NCBI RefSeq assembly: GCF_019042655.1
Contig: NZ_JAHPZO010000013.1
Span: 1-64,000 of the forward strand
Source: Planococcus sp. CP5-4_YE
GTDB lineage: Bacteria > Bacillota > Bacilli > Bacillales_A > Planococcaceae
Direction: 5' to 3'
Length of the DNA stretch: 64,000 nucleotides
Shown: piece after piece, positions 52,193 to 60,265 of the stretch
How the letters are laid out: each line of letters begins with the position of its first letter
How positions within the stretch are numbered: position 1 is the stretch's first letter
Made by a program: the position numbers and the translations under genes
The notes under the pieces: generated by a model
The model's database searches: none
Told to the model about the DNA's origin: nothing
Seen by the model: the letters and a program-made list of their open reading frames with translations, nothing else

Positions 52193-52208
52193 GCTTCGTC
52201 TTTTTTTG
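52173..52208 (+). terminator. FUSC gene terminator overlapping stop codon
   Basis: GACGAAGCC pairs with GGCTTCGTC, then T7. The 5' arm encodes the last residues before the TAG stop in the loop. Confidence 0.85.
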
Positions 52209-52233
52209 TGCATAGGAATTTCGAGTAATTATC

Positions 52234-52267
52234 TGTAAAGTTCGCTTGACGTAAAGCAGACTTTACA
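52234..52267. promoter_or_regulatory. Xre operon promoter with GTAAAG operator repeats
   Basis: TTGACG (52246-52251) serves as -35. GTAAAG-4-CTTTAC (52251-52266) lies between it and the -10 region. A third half site TGTAAAGT (52234-52241) forms a wider inverted repeat with ACTTTACA (52260-52267). Probably bound by the Xre protein. Confidence 0.5.
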
Positions 52268-52303
52268 CGTAACATAGAATTATAACTACGAGGACGTGAT
52301 AGA

Positions 52304-52507
52304 GTGGATAATAAATTAAAGGAATTGCGGGAGACACACGGTTTTTCACAAGACCAGCTCGCAAAAAAACTGGGCGTCTCGAGACAGACGATCATTTCAA
52401 TCGAAAAAGGGCGCTATAATCCTTCCTTGCCCCTTGCCCTGCAGATGGGCCGAATTTTCACTACCCCCGTCGAGAACATCTTCTTTTTAGAAGAAGAATC
52501 GGATTGA
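52304..52507 (+). CDS. Xre-family small regulator
   Basis: 67 aa, almost only a helix-turn-helix: LKELRETHGFSQDQLAKKLGVSRQTIISIEKGRYNPSLPLALQMGRIF. The type commonly found upstream of small membrane proteins in Firmicutes (YozG/YgzD-like). GTG start with GAGG about 10 bases upstream. First gene of a three-gene operon. Confidence 0.88.
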   Translation: MDNKLKELRETHGFSQDQLAKKLGVSRQTIISIEKGRYNPSLPLALQMGRIFTTPVENIFFLEEESD

Positions 52508-52535
52508 ATTGTCAAATCAATAAGGAGGAATTGTT

Positions 52536-52910
52536 ATCAGTTACCGGATCGCATTTTCAGCGTTAGGCTCATTATTTTTTCTGATGGGAGGGTTTTTACT
52601 CCTCGCAGCATTCATGGACAATAGCGCTCCGCTATCGGAAACCTATATGATCCTCTCCATGTCTATCATGGCGTTTAGTTTAAGTTACCTGTATCCACAA
52701 TTTGCCCAAAAAGATGAACGGATGCAGCTGATCCGTCAAAAAGGCATGTTCTTTTCATTTCTTGCTTTTTTATTCTACTCTTTCGCACTCAATTCGTTGC
52801 TTGAATTTAACATCATCTACTTAACCGCGAGTGACGCTATTACCCTTTTAACCGCATTGATGATCAGCACTTTGTTCACCTCATGGGTTTTCCTTGCGAG
52901 GCGTTATTGA
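52536..52910 (+). CDS. DUF2178-like membrane protein, ATC start
   Basis: The first ATG in frame (52584) cuts into a hydrophobic helix. In frame upstream, perfect AAGGAGG (52522-52528) is followed at 7 bases by ATC 52536, giving ISYRIAFSALGSLFFLMGGFL, a complete first helix; no ATG/GTG/TTG exists between. 124 aa with four helices and a charged middle loop (FAQKDERMQLIRQKG), the DERxxxIRxK pattern I associate with the DUF2178 proteins that partner Xre regulators. ATC is a very rare start, so a base error for ATG must be excluded. Confidence 0.6.
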   Translation: MSYRIAFSALGSLFFLMGGFLLLAAFMDNSAPLSETYMILSMSIMAFSLSYLYPQFAQKDERMQLIRQKGMFFSFLAFLFYSFALNSLLEFNIIYLTASDAITLLTALMISTLFTSWVFLARRY

Positions 52911-53104
52911 TGAAGAAAGCTATCGTGTTGTTAAAAATCATCTTGGCCATAGTGGCGATATGCACTATTTCACTAGGTGCTTACTTATTCTCGAACGCCG
53001 GCACTGAAAAAGCGGCGCCGTTGACTTCCTGGGCGTTAGTGATGAACTCTCTCATCGTTGTTCTTCTATTAGGAATATACGCTATGGAAAAACGGGTTAA
53101 TTGA
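52910..53104 (+). CDS. Small membrane protein, 64 aa
   Basis: Start ATG shares one base with the preceding TGA (TGATG), so translation is coupled. Two helices (about 4-26 and 39-58), with MKKA at the front and EKRVN at the end. Third gene of the Xre operon. Function unknown. Confidence 0.6.
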   Translation: MKKAIVLLKIILAIVAICTISLGAYLFSNAGTEKAAPLTSWALVMNSLIVVLLLGIYAMEKRVN

Positions 53105-53140
53105 GGCGTTCCAACTTTTAGATTGTCTGATTGAAAACAG

Positions 53141-53175
53141 AAAGTCCCGCTGCTTCTTCGCAGCGGGACTTTTCT
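53141..53175. terminator. Bidirectional terminator
   Basis: AAAGTCCCGCTGC pairs with GCAGCGGGACTTT, between convergent small membrane-protein genes. Confidence 0.9.
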
Positions 53176-53196
53176 AAGTTATATACACTTTACATT

Positions 53197-53385
53197 CTAT
53201 TTTTGCTGTGCACGAGCTTTCTTCAAATCCGAAATGCCAATCAATGGGCAAATGATGACGCCTGCCACCATGATCCATGTCAGGACCCAATTATTGCCCC
53301 ATGAAATGATAAGGACGATCAAGCAGTTGAAGGCGATGATGAAGCCCTGATACTTTTCGGTTGCCGCCACATATGATTTGAACAT
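53197..53385 (-). CDS. Small membrane protein, 62 aa
   Basis: Two hydrophobic helices (about 15-30 and 33-52) with KKARAQQK at the C-terminus. The upstream sequence gives only a weak ribosome site (GAGAATGAGG). Unknown. Confidence 0.5.
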   Translation of the reverse strand: MFKSYVAATEKYQGFIIAFNCLIVLIISWGNNWVLTWIMVAGVIICPLIGISDLKKARAQQK

Positions 53386-53426
53386 ATTTGCCTCATTCTC
53401 CTATCATGTTTTGGTCAGCTTTGGTG

Positions 53427-53954
53427 TTAGCCTACTGGTATGTCAATGTATTTCCTATAGACCCCAGTGCCGTTTTCCTGGTAGACCCGAATAGAATCAA
53501 CCTCAAACCAGCAACTATCGAGCGCTTCACTAGCAAGCTGCGCCATCTCTTTTAGCTGCTGTGCCGACAATCCGTAACTCGTTTTTGCCAGAGTCAGATG
53601 GGGAATGAATTGATCAAGTTCGAAATACTGCGCGATCATTTCATCCGTTGGTTCAATTAGTTCAACAAGCCGTTCATGCAATTTTTTCAGCCCCTGCGAT
53701 TCAACTTGTAAATACAGAATTTCTTCCCCGAAAAACGCCGTTCCGCCAATAGTTGCTCTAAAACGATTCGTTTTCTCGCACGCTTTCCGCACATTTTCAA
53801 GCCAGCTCTCATCAGGTGTTAAGCCGCCTTGTGCTTTCAAGGTAATATGCGGTTCAACTATCTCATCAATCCTGTTATCCGGCCACTGCTTCCTGAATTG
53901 ACTCACTTGGTTTGTATAGTCTGCAGGTGGTGAAATTCCGATAAAATACTGCAT
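53427..53954 (-). CDS. 2H phosphoesterase (2'-5' RNA ligase-like)
   Basis: 175 aa with two HxT motifs: EPHITLKAQ (about residues 36-44) and IPHLTLAKT (about 120), the catalytic pairs of 2H phosphoesterases (LigT/ThpR, YjcG-like). These open or form 2',3'-cyclic phosphates in RNA or small nucleotides. ATG 53954 is 8 bases from AAGGAG; the ATG two codons earlier is too close. Monocistronic. Confidence 0.85.
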   Translation of the reverse strand: MQYFIGISPPADYTNQVSQFRKQWPDNRIDEIVEPHITLKAQGGLTPDESWLENVRKACEKTNRFRATIGGTAFFGEEILYLQVESQGLKKLHERLVELIEPTDEMIAQYFELDQFIPHLTLAKTSYGLSAQQLKEMAQLASEALDSCWFEVDSIRVYQENGTGVYRKYIDIPVG

Positions 53955-54091
53955 CTCCATTTCTCCTTTTACAAATCGCTTTGAATCAACGTGAATTTCT
54001 TTCTTTTTATATTAACATTAATTCCCATTCATCCAGCCTCATTCCTCCCGTTTTATAAAATAAAAGCAACTTAGTCTGTAAGATTAATCAT

Positions 54092-54116
54092 TTAACATTA
54101 AATAGTTTAGTGTTAA
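54092..54116. promoter_or_regulatory. MarR operator palindrome
   Basis: TTAACAtTAAA-tag-TTTAgTGTTAA is a 25-bp near-perfect inverted repeat, 51 bases before the marR-type start. Typical size and position for a MarR-family operator. Confidence 0.6.
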
Positions 54117-54167
54117 AGTATATTTATATAGAATCTAATCTTTTGATTAAACAGGAGTGTACGAGTT

Positions 54168-54623
54168 ATGGATACCAACAACCTTTTTAAATTGATTCAC
54201 ACTGTCGAAGCCGTGACAAATGAATCCATCATCGTGTGGAATGATGCCTTTCCGCATAATGTCGGAGTCTCCCCTATTCTCGTGCTCGGCGAACTCGAGC
54301 GAAACGGCGCACAAAACCAGATGAAGCTCGCGGAACTGCTCGGGTTTACTGGAGGCGCGATGACCAATATCGCCGGCAAGCTGGTGAAAATGGGCCTCGC
54401 TGTCCGCCGTTCGAACGATCAGGATCGCCGGCAAGTACTGCTGGACATCACCGAAGAAGGCAGGAAGGTGCTGAAAGAAGCGCAAACGCTTGGCCAACAA
54501 CAGCATATGGAGCTGTTCGAGGTGCTGGATGCAGATGAAATCGCCCAATATTTAGCGCTCAATGAAAAAATCTTAAACGGTTTAAAAGCAAAACGAACAA
54601 ACAGAGAGAAGGAATACAAATGA
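54168..54623 (+). CDS. MarR family regulator
   Basis: 151 aa: a helical dimer arm, then the winged helix QMKLAELLGFTGGAMTNIAGKLVKMGLAVRRSNDQDRRQVLLDITEEGRKVL with the DxRR wing motif. Overlaps the following SDR gene by 4 bases (ATGA), so one transcript. It probably represses its own operon through the upstream palindrome; inducer unknown. Confidence 0.9.
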   Translation: MDTNNLFKLIHTVEAVTNESIIVWNDAFPHNVGVSPILVLGELERNGAQNQMKLAELLGFTGGAMTNIAGKLVKMGLAVRRSNDQDRRQVLLDITEEGRKVLKEAQTLGQQQHMELFEVLDADEIAQYLALNEKILNGLKAKRTNREKEYK

Positions 54624-55414
54624 ATCGAGTTCAAGGAAAAGTCGCATTGATCACTGGAGGTGCTTCAGGCATCGGGCTTTCCGCCGCAACCTTATTGGCA
54701 CAACAAGGCGCAAGCGTGGTCATTGCGGATTACAACGTAGAAGGCGCCAAGCAAGCCGCGGCTTCTATCCAAAAACAAGGATTTGAAGCGATGAGCGTTT
54801 TCCTCGACGCCGCACAAGAACAATCGATTCGGGACGCGGTTGACTTCACTGTTGAACATTATGGAAGCCTTCATATCTTATTCAATAATGTCGGCCTCAC
54901 CAACCTCCAAAAAGACCTGGATGTTGTCCACATCGATTTGGACGAATGGGATCGCCTCATGAACGTCAACGTCAAAAGCGTGTTGCTCGGCAGCCGTTTC
55001 GCCATTCCCCATATGATCGAAGCGGGCGGCGGCTCGATCATCAACACCGCATCGATGGCCGGCTTCACAGGAGATGCCATCCGCTCGGCATACGGGGCCT
55101 CGAAAGCCGCAGTCATCAACTTGACGCGCTATATCGCTGCCCAATACGGCAAAGACAAAATCCGCTGCAACGGCGTCGCACCCGGCTTAATTTTGACGCC
55201 TGCCGCTAAAAATAATCTATCACCGGAAGTGCTGGCGATTTTCGAGAAATACAACGCCCTTCCTTATCACGGCGAAGCGGACGATATCGGGAACACAGTG
55301 CTGTTCCTCGCTTCCGATGAATCCAAATTCATCACCGGCCAAACGATTCAAGTGGAAGGCGGCCATTACATCGCCAACCCGACAGCGCCCGACTTCACCA
55401 GCATGACTAGCTGA
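54620..55414 (+). CDS. SDR-family oxidoreductase
   Basis: 264 aa, classical SDR: TGGASGIG (12-20), NNVG in place of NNAG, catalytic Ser in INTASMAGF, YGASK with Tyr and Lys intact, and the end GQTIQVEGGHYIA. FabG/BKR-like fold; substrate unknown. Controlled with the MarR gene it overlaps. Confidence 0.9.
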   Translation: MNRVQGKVALITGGASGIGLSAATLLAQQGASVVIADYNVEGAKQAAASIQKQGFEAMSVFLDAAQEQSIRDAVDFTVEHYGSLHILFNNVGLTNLQKDLDVVHIDLDEWDRLMNVNVKSVLLGSRFAIPHMIEAGGGSIINTASMAGFTGDAIRSAYGASKAAVINLTRYIAAQYGKDKIRCNGVAPGLILTPAAKNNLSPEVLAIFEKYNALPYHGEADDIGNTVLFLASDESKFITGQTIQVEGGHYIANPTAPDFTSMTS

Positions 55415-55453
55415 GGCTTTTCTGGAAACGAATTTGAAAGGGGTTTGAAACAC

Positions 55454-55822
55454 ATGCATAAACCACTGATTGCGCTCATGGCCACTGCCCTCGCTGCTTG
55501 CAGCGGAGAACAAGCAGATGCCGGCAATGAAGCCGCCACAGAAACCGAACAATCATTTACCGCCATACAAGACGCATCCGCCGAAAACTCTAAATTGCAG
55601 GATTTGAAATCCTTGCCGGAGTTTACCGTGATCGATAAAGAAATCGGCAGCGACTCATTGGAAGCGGAACTCGTCTCTGACAATTCCGGTGAACGTGTAT
55701 TGCTATTGAATAAAGACGGAGATGAATTCAAGAGTATTTTCGTCAAAGAAACCAAGCGCTTGAAGATTATCGATATCGACGGCAAAGGCTTGATTTTCAA
55801 CGATATACTCGACGTCCGCTAA
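55454..55822 (+). CDS. Small lipoprotein, 122 aa
   Basis: MHKPLIALMATALAACSGEQ is a lipoprotein signal with Cys16. Then a Glu/Ala-rich linker and a compact C-terminal domain (VIDKEIGSDSLEAELVSDNSGERVLLLNKDGDEFKSIFVKE). ATG 55454 is 10 bases from AAAGGGG; a TTG at 55445 is too close. Function unknown. 39 bases after the SDR gene, so probably in the same operon. Confidence 0.65.
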   Translation: MHKPLIALMATALAACSGEQADAGNEAATETEQSFTAIQDASAENSKLQDLKSLPEFTVIDKEIGSDSLEAELVSDNSGERVLLLNKDGDEFKSIFVKETKRLKIIDIDGKGLIFNDILDVR

Positions 55823-55824
55823 CG

Positions 55825-55866
55825 AAAAACAGCGCCGGAAGAACGCATTCTTCCAGGCGCTGTTTT
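55825..55866. terminator. Bidirectional terminator
   Basis: AAAACAGCGCC and GGAAGAA pair with TTCTTCC and GGCGCTGTTTT in one continuous stem. Shared with the convergent hydrolase gene. Confidence 0.9.
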
Positions 55867-56840
55867 CAATTGACGAAACGGAACTGCTGGCTCGAAATGA
55901 GCGGATAAGAGACGAGTTGTGCGCTGTCCAAATCTTCGGCGTGCATATCCACCGCCGTAATCTGGCTATTGTCGTACGTTGTGTAATAGTAAATCCCCTT
56001 GTCCATATTGCAGCAGGAAGAGTACAAAGTGTATTCGAATTTCCCGTCCTCTAGCGCATTGAGCCCTTTCAGCTGCGCCACCGAATTCAGGATATGAAAA
56101 AACTGCCCGACACTGTCAGCTTCACTGCTGCCGGATGCCGAGTTGAATTTGGCGAATGTCGCCCTCACAAAACGCGAGGTCGAGGACAAATCCCCCGGCA
56201 AGCCGATGCCGCCCATCCCAAGGCTGTATGGCTTGAGGTCTAATTGTTTCGAAAAGCGATTGTCAGGGGCGGAAGCTGTCACCGATAAATACTGGTTCAA
56301 ATTGAACAAATGGTAGCCGAATTCGGGATTATTCGCTAGCACGCCTGCTGGATTATCGTAAACTTTCAGCCCTTCTTTTACAGACTCCACGACGATCGAC
56401 TGCTGCTGATCGGAAATCATCCAGTGAAGCGGCGCGAGCGGCAGCTGTTCACTGAAAGGAATATCCGCCAAATTCAGTTTCCACAACAGCATTTTTGCTT
56501 CCTCGACCGTTTCACATTGGCCTAAAATCCACGGAATGAATTCAAAAGGCGCGATATTGTCTTTGTCCGGATCCTCTACATGGAAACGGGCATTTCCCGG
56601 GAAATTCAACCCCGCCATGCTCAAGCCCTTTTCATTGGTGGCGTCGTAGTATAAAGGATAATGGTCGATGACCGCAGCCATGCCGATCAAGGCGTAATGA
56701 CTCATCATGTCCTGGGCTTTACGGAAACGAAAATGAAAATTCCGTGGCGTGATGGTGACCATTTCGTTATAGGAAATATCTAAATCGAGATTTCGGCCAA
56801 AATAATGGTCTTTCGTTTCGAAACTTATCGCTGTGCACAT
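55866..56840 (-). CDS. Choloylglycine hydrolase-family enzyme
   Basis: 324 aa Ntn-hydrolase. Starting at ATG 56840, residue 2 is the catalytic Cys (MCTAISFETKDHYFGRNLDLD), exposed after Met removal. Other family landmarks are ATNEKGLSMAGLNFPG and LANNPEFGYHLFNLNQYL, with Arg19 and Asp22-type positions in GRNLDLD. Members are bile-salt hydrolases and penicillin V acylases (YxeI in B. subtilis); penicillin-acylase or AHL-acylase-like activity is equally possible. A longer ORF upstream would bury Cys2 and is rejected. Confidence 0.88.
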   Translation of the reverse strand: MCTAISFETKDHYFGRNLDLDISYNEMVTITPRNFHFRFRKAQDMMSHYALIGMAAVIDHYPLYYDATNEKGLSMAGLNFPGNARFHVEDPDKDNIAPFEFIPWILGQCETVEEAKMLLWKLNLADIPFSEQLPLAPLHWMISDQQQSIVVESVKEGLKVYDNPAGVLANNPEFGYHLFNLNQYLSVTASAPDNRFSKQLDLKPYSLGMGGIGLPGDLSSTSRFVRATFAKFNSASGSSEADSVGQFFHILNSVAQLKGLNALEDGKFEYTLYSSCCNMDKGIYYYTTYDNSQITAVDMHAEDLDSAQLVSYPLISSQQFRFVN

Positions 56841-57049
56841 AACTGTCCGCCCCGCTTTCTGGTTTGTGGCATTGTTCGCTACTCCCTTTATACCCAAAGT
56901 TCCATTGGCTAAATATTCATTCGTTTTCCCTTCAGAAACTTTCTTTCCTCACCCCTTTTCAGTTGCTATACTGAAAAAACTTTGCCGTAGACACACTCGA
57001 TTTACGGATGGTATCCTACTCAAGTACTTGCAGGACGGGGGAATTTTCA

Positions 57050-57919
57050 GTGGAACAAGAACGATTCGACAATCTGAAATTAGGCGAGCGGGGCGCGATG
57101 CTCAGCATTGCTACATATATTATTTTATCCATCATTAAATTATGGGTTGGCTACCTGGCTGGGTCGGAAGCGTTAAAAGCGGACGGCTTGAACAATGTCA
57201 CGGATATCGTTGCATCAACGGCAGTTTTGATCGGCTTGAAATTATCCCAAAAGCCGGCAGACGCCAACCATCCTTATGGGCATTGGCGGGCAGAGACCGT
57301 GGCTTCTTTGGTGGCCTCATTCATCATCGTCGCAGTCGGGCTGCAAGTTACTTACTCAGCCGTCGTGTCGGTTTTCCAAGGGACCAGCGAAACGCCTGGG
57401 CTGCTTTCGGCCTGGACCGCAGGATTTTCTACTATCGTGATGTATTTGGTATATCGATATAACAAAAAGCTAGCTGAACGCATCAATAGCAAAGCTGTGG
57501 CTGCAGCAGCCAAAGACAATTTATCCGATGCTTGGGTCAGCATCGCAGCCGTCGTCGGAATTGTCGGCGCGCAGTTTTATCTGCCGTGGCTTGACCCGCT
57601 TGCGGCTCTTCTTGTCGGTGTATTGATCGTCAAAACCGGCTGGGGCATCTTTTGGGAAGCAACCCACGAACTGACGGACGGCTTTGACGAAGAACTCATC
57701 AAATCGTTCAAAGAAACTGCACTCACCACACAAGGCGTCACTGAAGTTCGCGAAATCCGCGCTAGAAATTACGGCAACCGGGCCGTCGTCGATGTCACCG
57801 TTTTGGTGCCTGGCGATTTGGACATTGCTGTCGCACACGATATCTCGACCAAAGTAGAAGTCAAACTCATGAAACGCTATGATATTTCGGCTGTCCATGT
57901 GCATGTGGAGCCACATTAA
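57050..57919 (+). CDS. CDF family metal-cation exporter
   Basis: 289 aa with six helices: KADGLNNVTDIVAST (first metal site, D..D), HPYGHWRAETVAS (cytosolic metal site), AAAKDNLSDAWVSIAA (second D/D set) and a soluble C-terminal domain ending with HVHVEPH. Exports divalent metals such as Mn, Zn or Fe in exchange for protons. The D-x3-D pairs suggest Mn/Fe- or Zn-type but do not fix the substrate. GTG 57050 with GGGGGAA 6 bases upstream. Confidence 0.9.
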   Translation: MEQERFDNLKLGERGAMLSIATYIILSIIKLWVGYLAGSEALKADGLNNVTDIVASTAVLIGLKLSQKPADANHPYGHWRAETVASLVASFIIVAVGLQVTYSAVVSVFQGTSETPGLLSAWTAGFSTIVMYLVYRYNKKLAERINSKAVAAAAKDNLSDAWVSIAAVVGIVGAQFYLPWLDPLAALLVGVLIVKTGWGIFWEATHELTDGFDEELIKSFKETALTTQGVTEVREIRARNYGNRAVVDVTVLVPGDLDIAVAHDISTKVEVKLMKRYDISAVHVHVEPH

Positions 57920-57946
57920 AAAACACCGGCGGCCGCTGGTGTTTTT
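57918..57946. terminator. Bidirectional terminator
   Basis: AAAAACACC and GGTGTTTTT around a GCGGCCGC palindrome. Shared with the convergent GNAT gene. Confidence 0.85.
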
Positions 57947-57947
57947 G

Positions 57948-58508
57948 TCATTCTTCCTTTATGTTTAGGCTCGCGAGATACGCTTCAAAATCTTCTTTCT
58001 GAAAAACATGTAAAACGCATGGCTGTTTTTCCTTGTTCTCGAGCGCCTGATGTTCTTCCGGAAATTCGGCTTCTACATGCAGGCTGATAAAAGGCAATTT
58101 TTCCTGTGCTTTTTGAGAACGGATGTTCACCGTTCGCGCTCCTGCGAATACGTTTGATAACCCCAGTTCTTCAAAAGCGATTTTCAACATCTCGACCTTG
58201 GACGCTTCGTTAAACCCTTGCCCCCAATATTCTTGCCCGATCCATGTCCCGATATGGCAAGATTTTTTGGCGTCGTCGATAAACATCAAATCCGTCAGGC
58301 CGACCAATTGGTTGTGCTCGTTTAAAATGACTCGCGGTACTCTTGTGCCTGACTTTTCTTCTTCTCTCACCAGACGGCTGAAGCGAATCGTGTCATCGAG
58401 TGTCCCATCCGGCAACCCTAAAGCGTCTTTCACCGCCGGCACCGAGGACAAACGGAAAATTTTTTCGCAAAATTCATCTTCATGTGCAACCAATTTCACT
58501 TTCTTCAT
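57948..58508 (-). CDS. GNAT acetyltransferase, RimJ/RimL-like
   Basis: 186 aa. CHIGTWIGQEYWGQGFNEASKVEMLKIAFEELG is the acetyl-CoA region, and GARTVNIRSQKAQEKL follows. ATG 58508 has AGGGG 6 bases upstream; a GTG five codons earlier lies within the site. It follows the nik-type operon by 49 bases and could be its last gene. Confidence 0.8.
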   Translation of the reverse strand: MKKVKLVAHEDEFCEKIFRLSSVPAVKDALGLPDGTLDDTIRFSRLVREEEKSGTRVPRVILNEHNQLVGLTDLMFIDDAKKSCHIGTWIGQEYWGQGFNEASKVEMLKIAFEELGLSNVFAGARTVNIRSQKAQEKLPFISLHVEAEFPEEHQALENKEKQPCVLHVFQKEDFEAYLASLNIKEE

Positions 58509-58556
58509 ATCCATCCCCTCCACTCGCTCAGAACTTTTCTAAGATCTTTTACTGGT

Positions 58557-59393
58557 TCATCTTGAGAAAAGTTTCTTGGCTTCTGTTGGCGCAGCCGCAT
58601 TGCGGTAGCGAGGATGCTCAGGCAGCATCGAGTCCACCAGGCTCTTCACTGCAGGTTGCTGAGAAGTAAACACCTCATCCTTATTATGGAACACTTCGGC
58701 TATTTGACCCTTGTGCATAATCGCCATCGCATCTGAGATGGAATAGGCAGCTCGGATATCGTGTGTGATAAATAGATAAGAAAGGCCGTGCATCTTTTTC
58801 AAGTCCTGCAATAAGTCCAAAATAGTCGTTTGGGTTACCATGTCCAAACTACTGACGGATTCGTCCAACACAATCATCTTCGGCTTTAACGCAAGGGCTC
58901 TTGCAATATTGATGCGCTGCAATTGCCCACCGCTGAATTCGCGCGGGTATTTTTTCATGTCGCTGCTGCTAAGCCCAACCTGCTCCAACAAACTTGCAAT
59001 GGCCCGGTTCTGTTCACCGGCAGACAGCTTTTCGTAATTTTCTAAGGGTTCTGCAATAATTTTCTCAGCCGTCAGGCGCGGGTTTACGGAAGAATAGCTA
59101 TCCTGGAACACCACTTGTAAATTCCTGCGCATTTGCTGGCGGCTTTTGGCGTCCATGGCATATACATCCTGCCCTTGAAAAATCACCTGTCCTTTTTGCG
59201 GCTTTTCAAGCCCCAGAATGACTTTTCCGAGCGTACTTTTTCCGGCTCCGCTTGATCCAAGCAGTCCCAGGCACGTCCCTTCTTCTATCGATAATGAGAT
59301 CCCGGAAAGAACGGGCTTCACGTCCTGCTTGCGCCAGAAAGAGCGGGAGGCACCGTAGGAATGGGTAATATCCTTAACTTCCAATAAAGTCAT
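58557..59393 (-). CDS. nikE: Nickel/peptide-type ABC importer ATPase (NikE-like)
   Basis: 278 aa. Walker A GSSGAGKSTLGKVI, FQDSYSSVNPRLT, signature FSGGQLQRINIARAL, Walker B MIVLDESVSSLD and ITHDIRAAY. It lacks the C-terminal Cys cluster of OppF, as usual for NikE. Last subunit gene of the five-gene importer operon. AAGGAGG precedes the ATG. Confidence 0.82.
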   Translation of the reverse strand: MTLLEVKDITHSYGASRSFWRKQDVKPVLSGISLSIEEGTCLGLLGSSGAGKSTLGKVILGLEKPQKGQVIFQGQDVYAMDAKSRQQMRRNLQVVFQDSYSSVNPRLTAEKIIAEPLENYEKLSAGEQNRAIASLLEQVGLSSSDMKKYPREFSGGQLQRINIARALALKPKMIVLDESVSSLDMVTQTTILDLLQDLKKMHGLSYLFITHDIRAAYSISDAMAIMHKGQIAEVFHNKDEVFTSQQPAVKSLVDSMLPEHPRYRNAAAPTEAKKLFSR

Positions 59394-59423
59394 CTATGGC
59401 TTCCTCCTTCTTTCAGTCACGAG

Positions 59424-60251
59424 TTAGATGACGAGCCGGTTCAAGGCTTCGTTGCCCGATAACATAGGCCTCGCCTGCAGCAAATTCTTCGTGTATTCAT
59501 GCTGCGGGCGATCGAACAATTCGCAGACTTCTGCTTGCTCGACGATTTCTCCGTGTCGCATGACCGCGACTTCATCCGCCAGCTGTGAAATCACGCCCAA
59601 GTCATGGGAAATGAGTAAAATCGCTGTCCCGCATTCTGTCCGCAACCGGTCCAGCTCATTCAATACTTGCAGCTGATTGGTTACATCGAGTGCGGTGGTG
59701 GGTTCATCTGCAATGACAACAGCGGGTCGCAAAGACATGGAGATCGCGATCATGACACGTTGCAGCATGCCGCCGCTCAATTGAAACGGATATTTTTTCA
59801 TCAGTTTAGCCGGTTCTTCTAAATTCATGCTCTCCAGCGAAGCGATTGCTAATTCGACTGCTTGTTTTTTTCCGAGTCCCGTATGCGTACGGATTGTTTC
59901 GACAAATTGATTGCCAATTGTGTAGACGGGCGTAAAGGCGTTCATGGGATTTTGCATGATAAAGCCGATGTCTTTGCCGCGAATATTGCGCATTGCTTGT
60001 GCGGGCAAGCCATTCAGCTCTTGGCCATGCAGTTGGATGCTTCCTTGCACGTGCATTGACCGCTGACTCAATAATTGCATCAAAGCCATGGAAGTGACCG
60101 TTTTGCCGCTTCCGCTTTCCCCGATCAGCCCGAGCACCTTGCCCGGTTTTAATTCCAAATTCACGTTCCGTACTAAAGGAAGAGCCCCTCGACTGGATTT
60201 AGCAGCGATATTCAAGTTGTCGACTTGCAGGACATTCGGTTGTGTATGCAT
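59424..60251 (-). CDS. nikD: Nickel/peptide-type ABC importer ATPase (NikD-like)
   Basis: 275 aa. Walker A GESGSGKTVTSMA, Q-loop IMQNPMNAFTPVYTIG, signature LSGGMLQRVMIAISM, Walker B VVIADEPTTALD and ISHDLGVISQLADE. The short C-terminus without Cys cluster fits NikD. AAAAGGAG precedes the ATG. Confidence 0.82.
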   Translation of the reverse strand: MHTQPNVLQVDNLNIAAKSSRGALPLVRNVNLELKPGKVLGLIGESGSGKTVTSMALMQLLSQRSMHVQGSIQLHGQELNGLPAQAMRNIRGKDIGFIMQNPMNAFTPVYTIGNQFVETIRTHTGLGKKQAVELAIASLESMNLEEPAKLMKKYPFQLSGGMLQRVMIAISMSLRPAVVIADEPTTALDVTNQLQVLNELDRLRTECGTAILLISHDLGVISQLADEVAVMRHGEIVEQAEVCELFDRPQHEYTKNLLQARPMLSGNEALNRLVI

Positions 60252-60265
60252 ACGTCTTCTCCTTT

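Noticed and set aside
57008-57049. Upstream 14-codon extension of the CDF protein
   Set aside because: The GTG at 57050 has a G-rich ribosome site; the extension runs through that site and is not protein-like.
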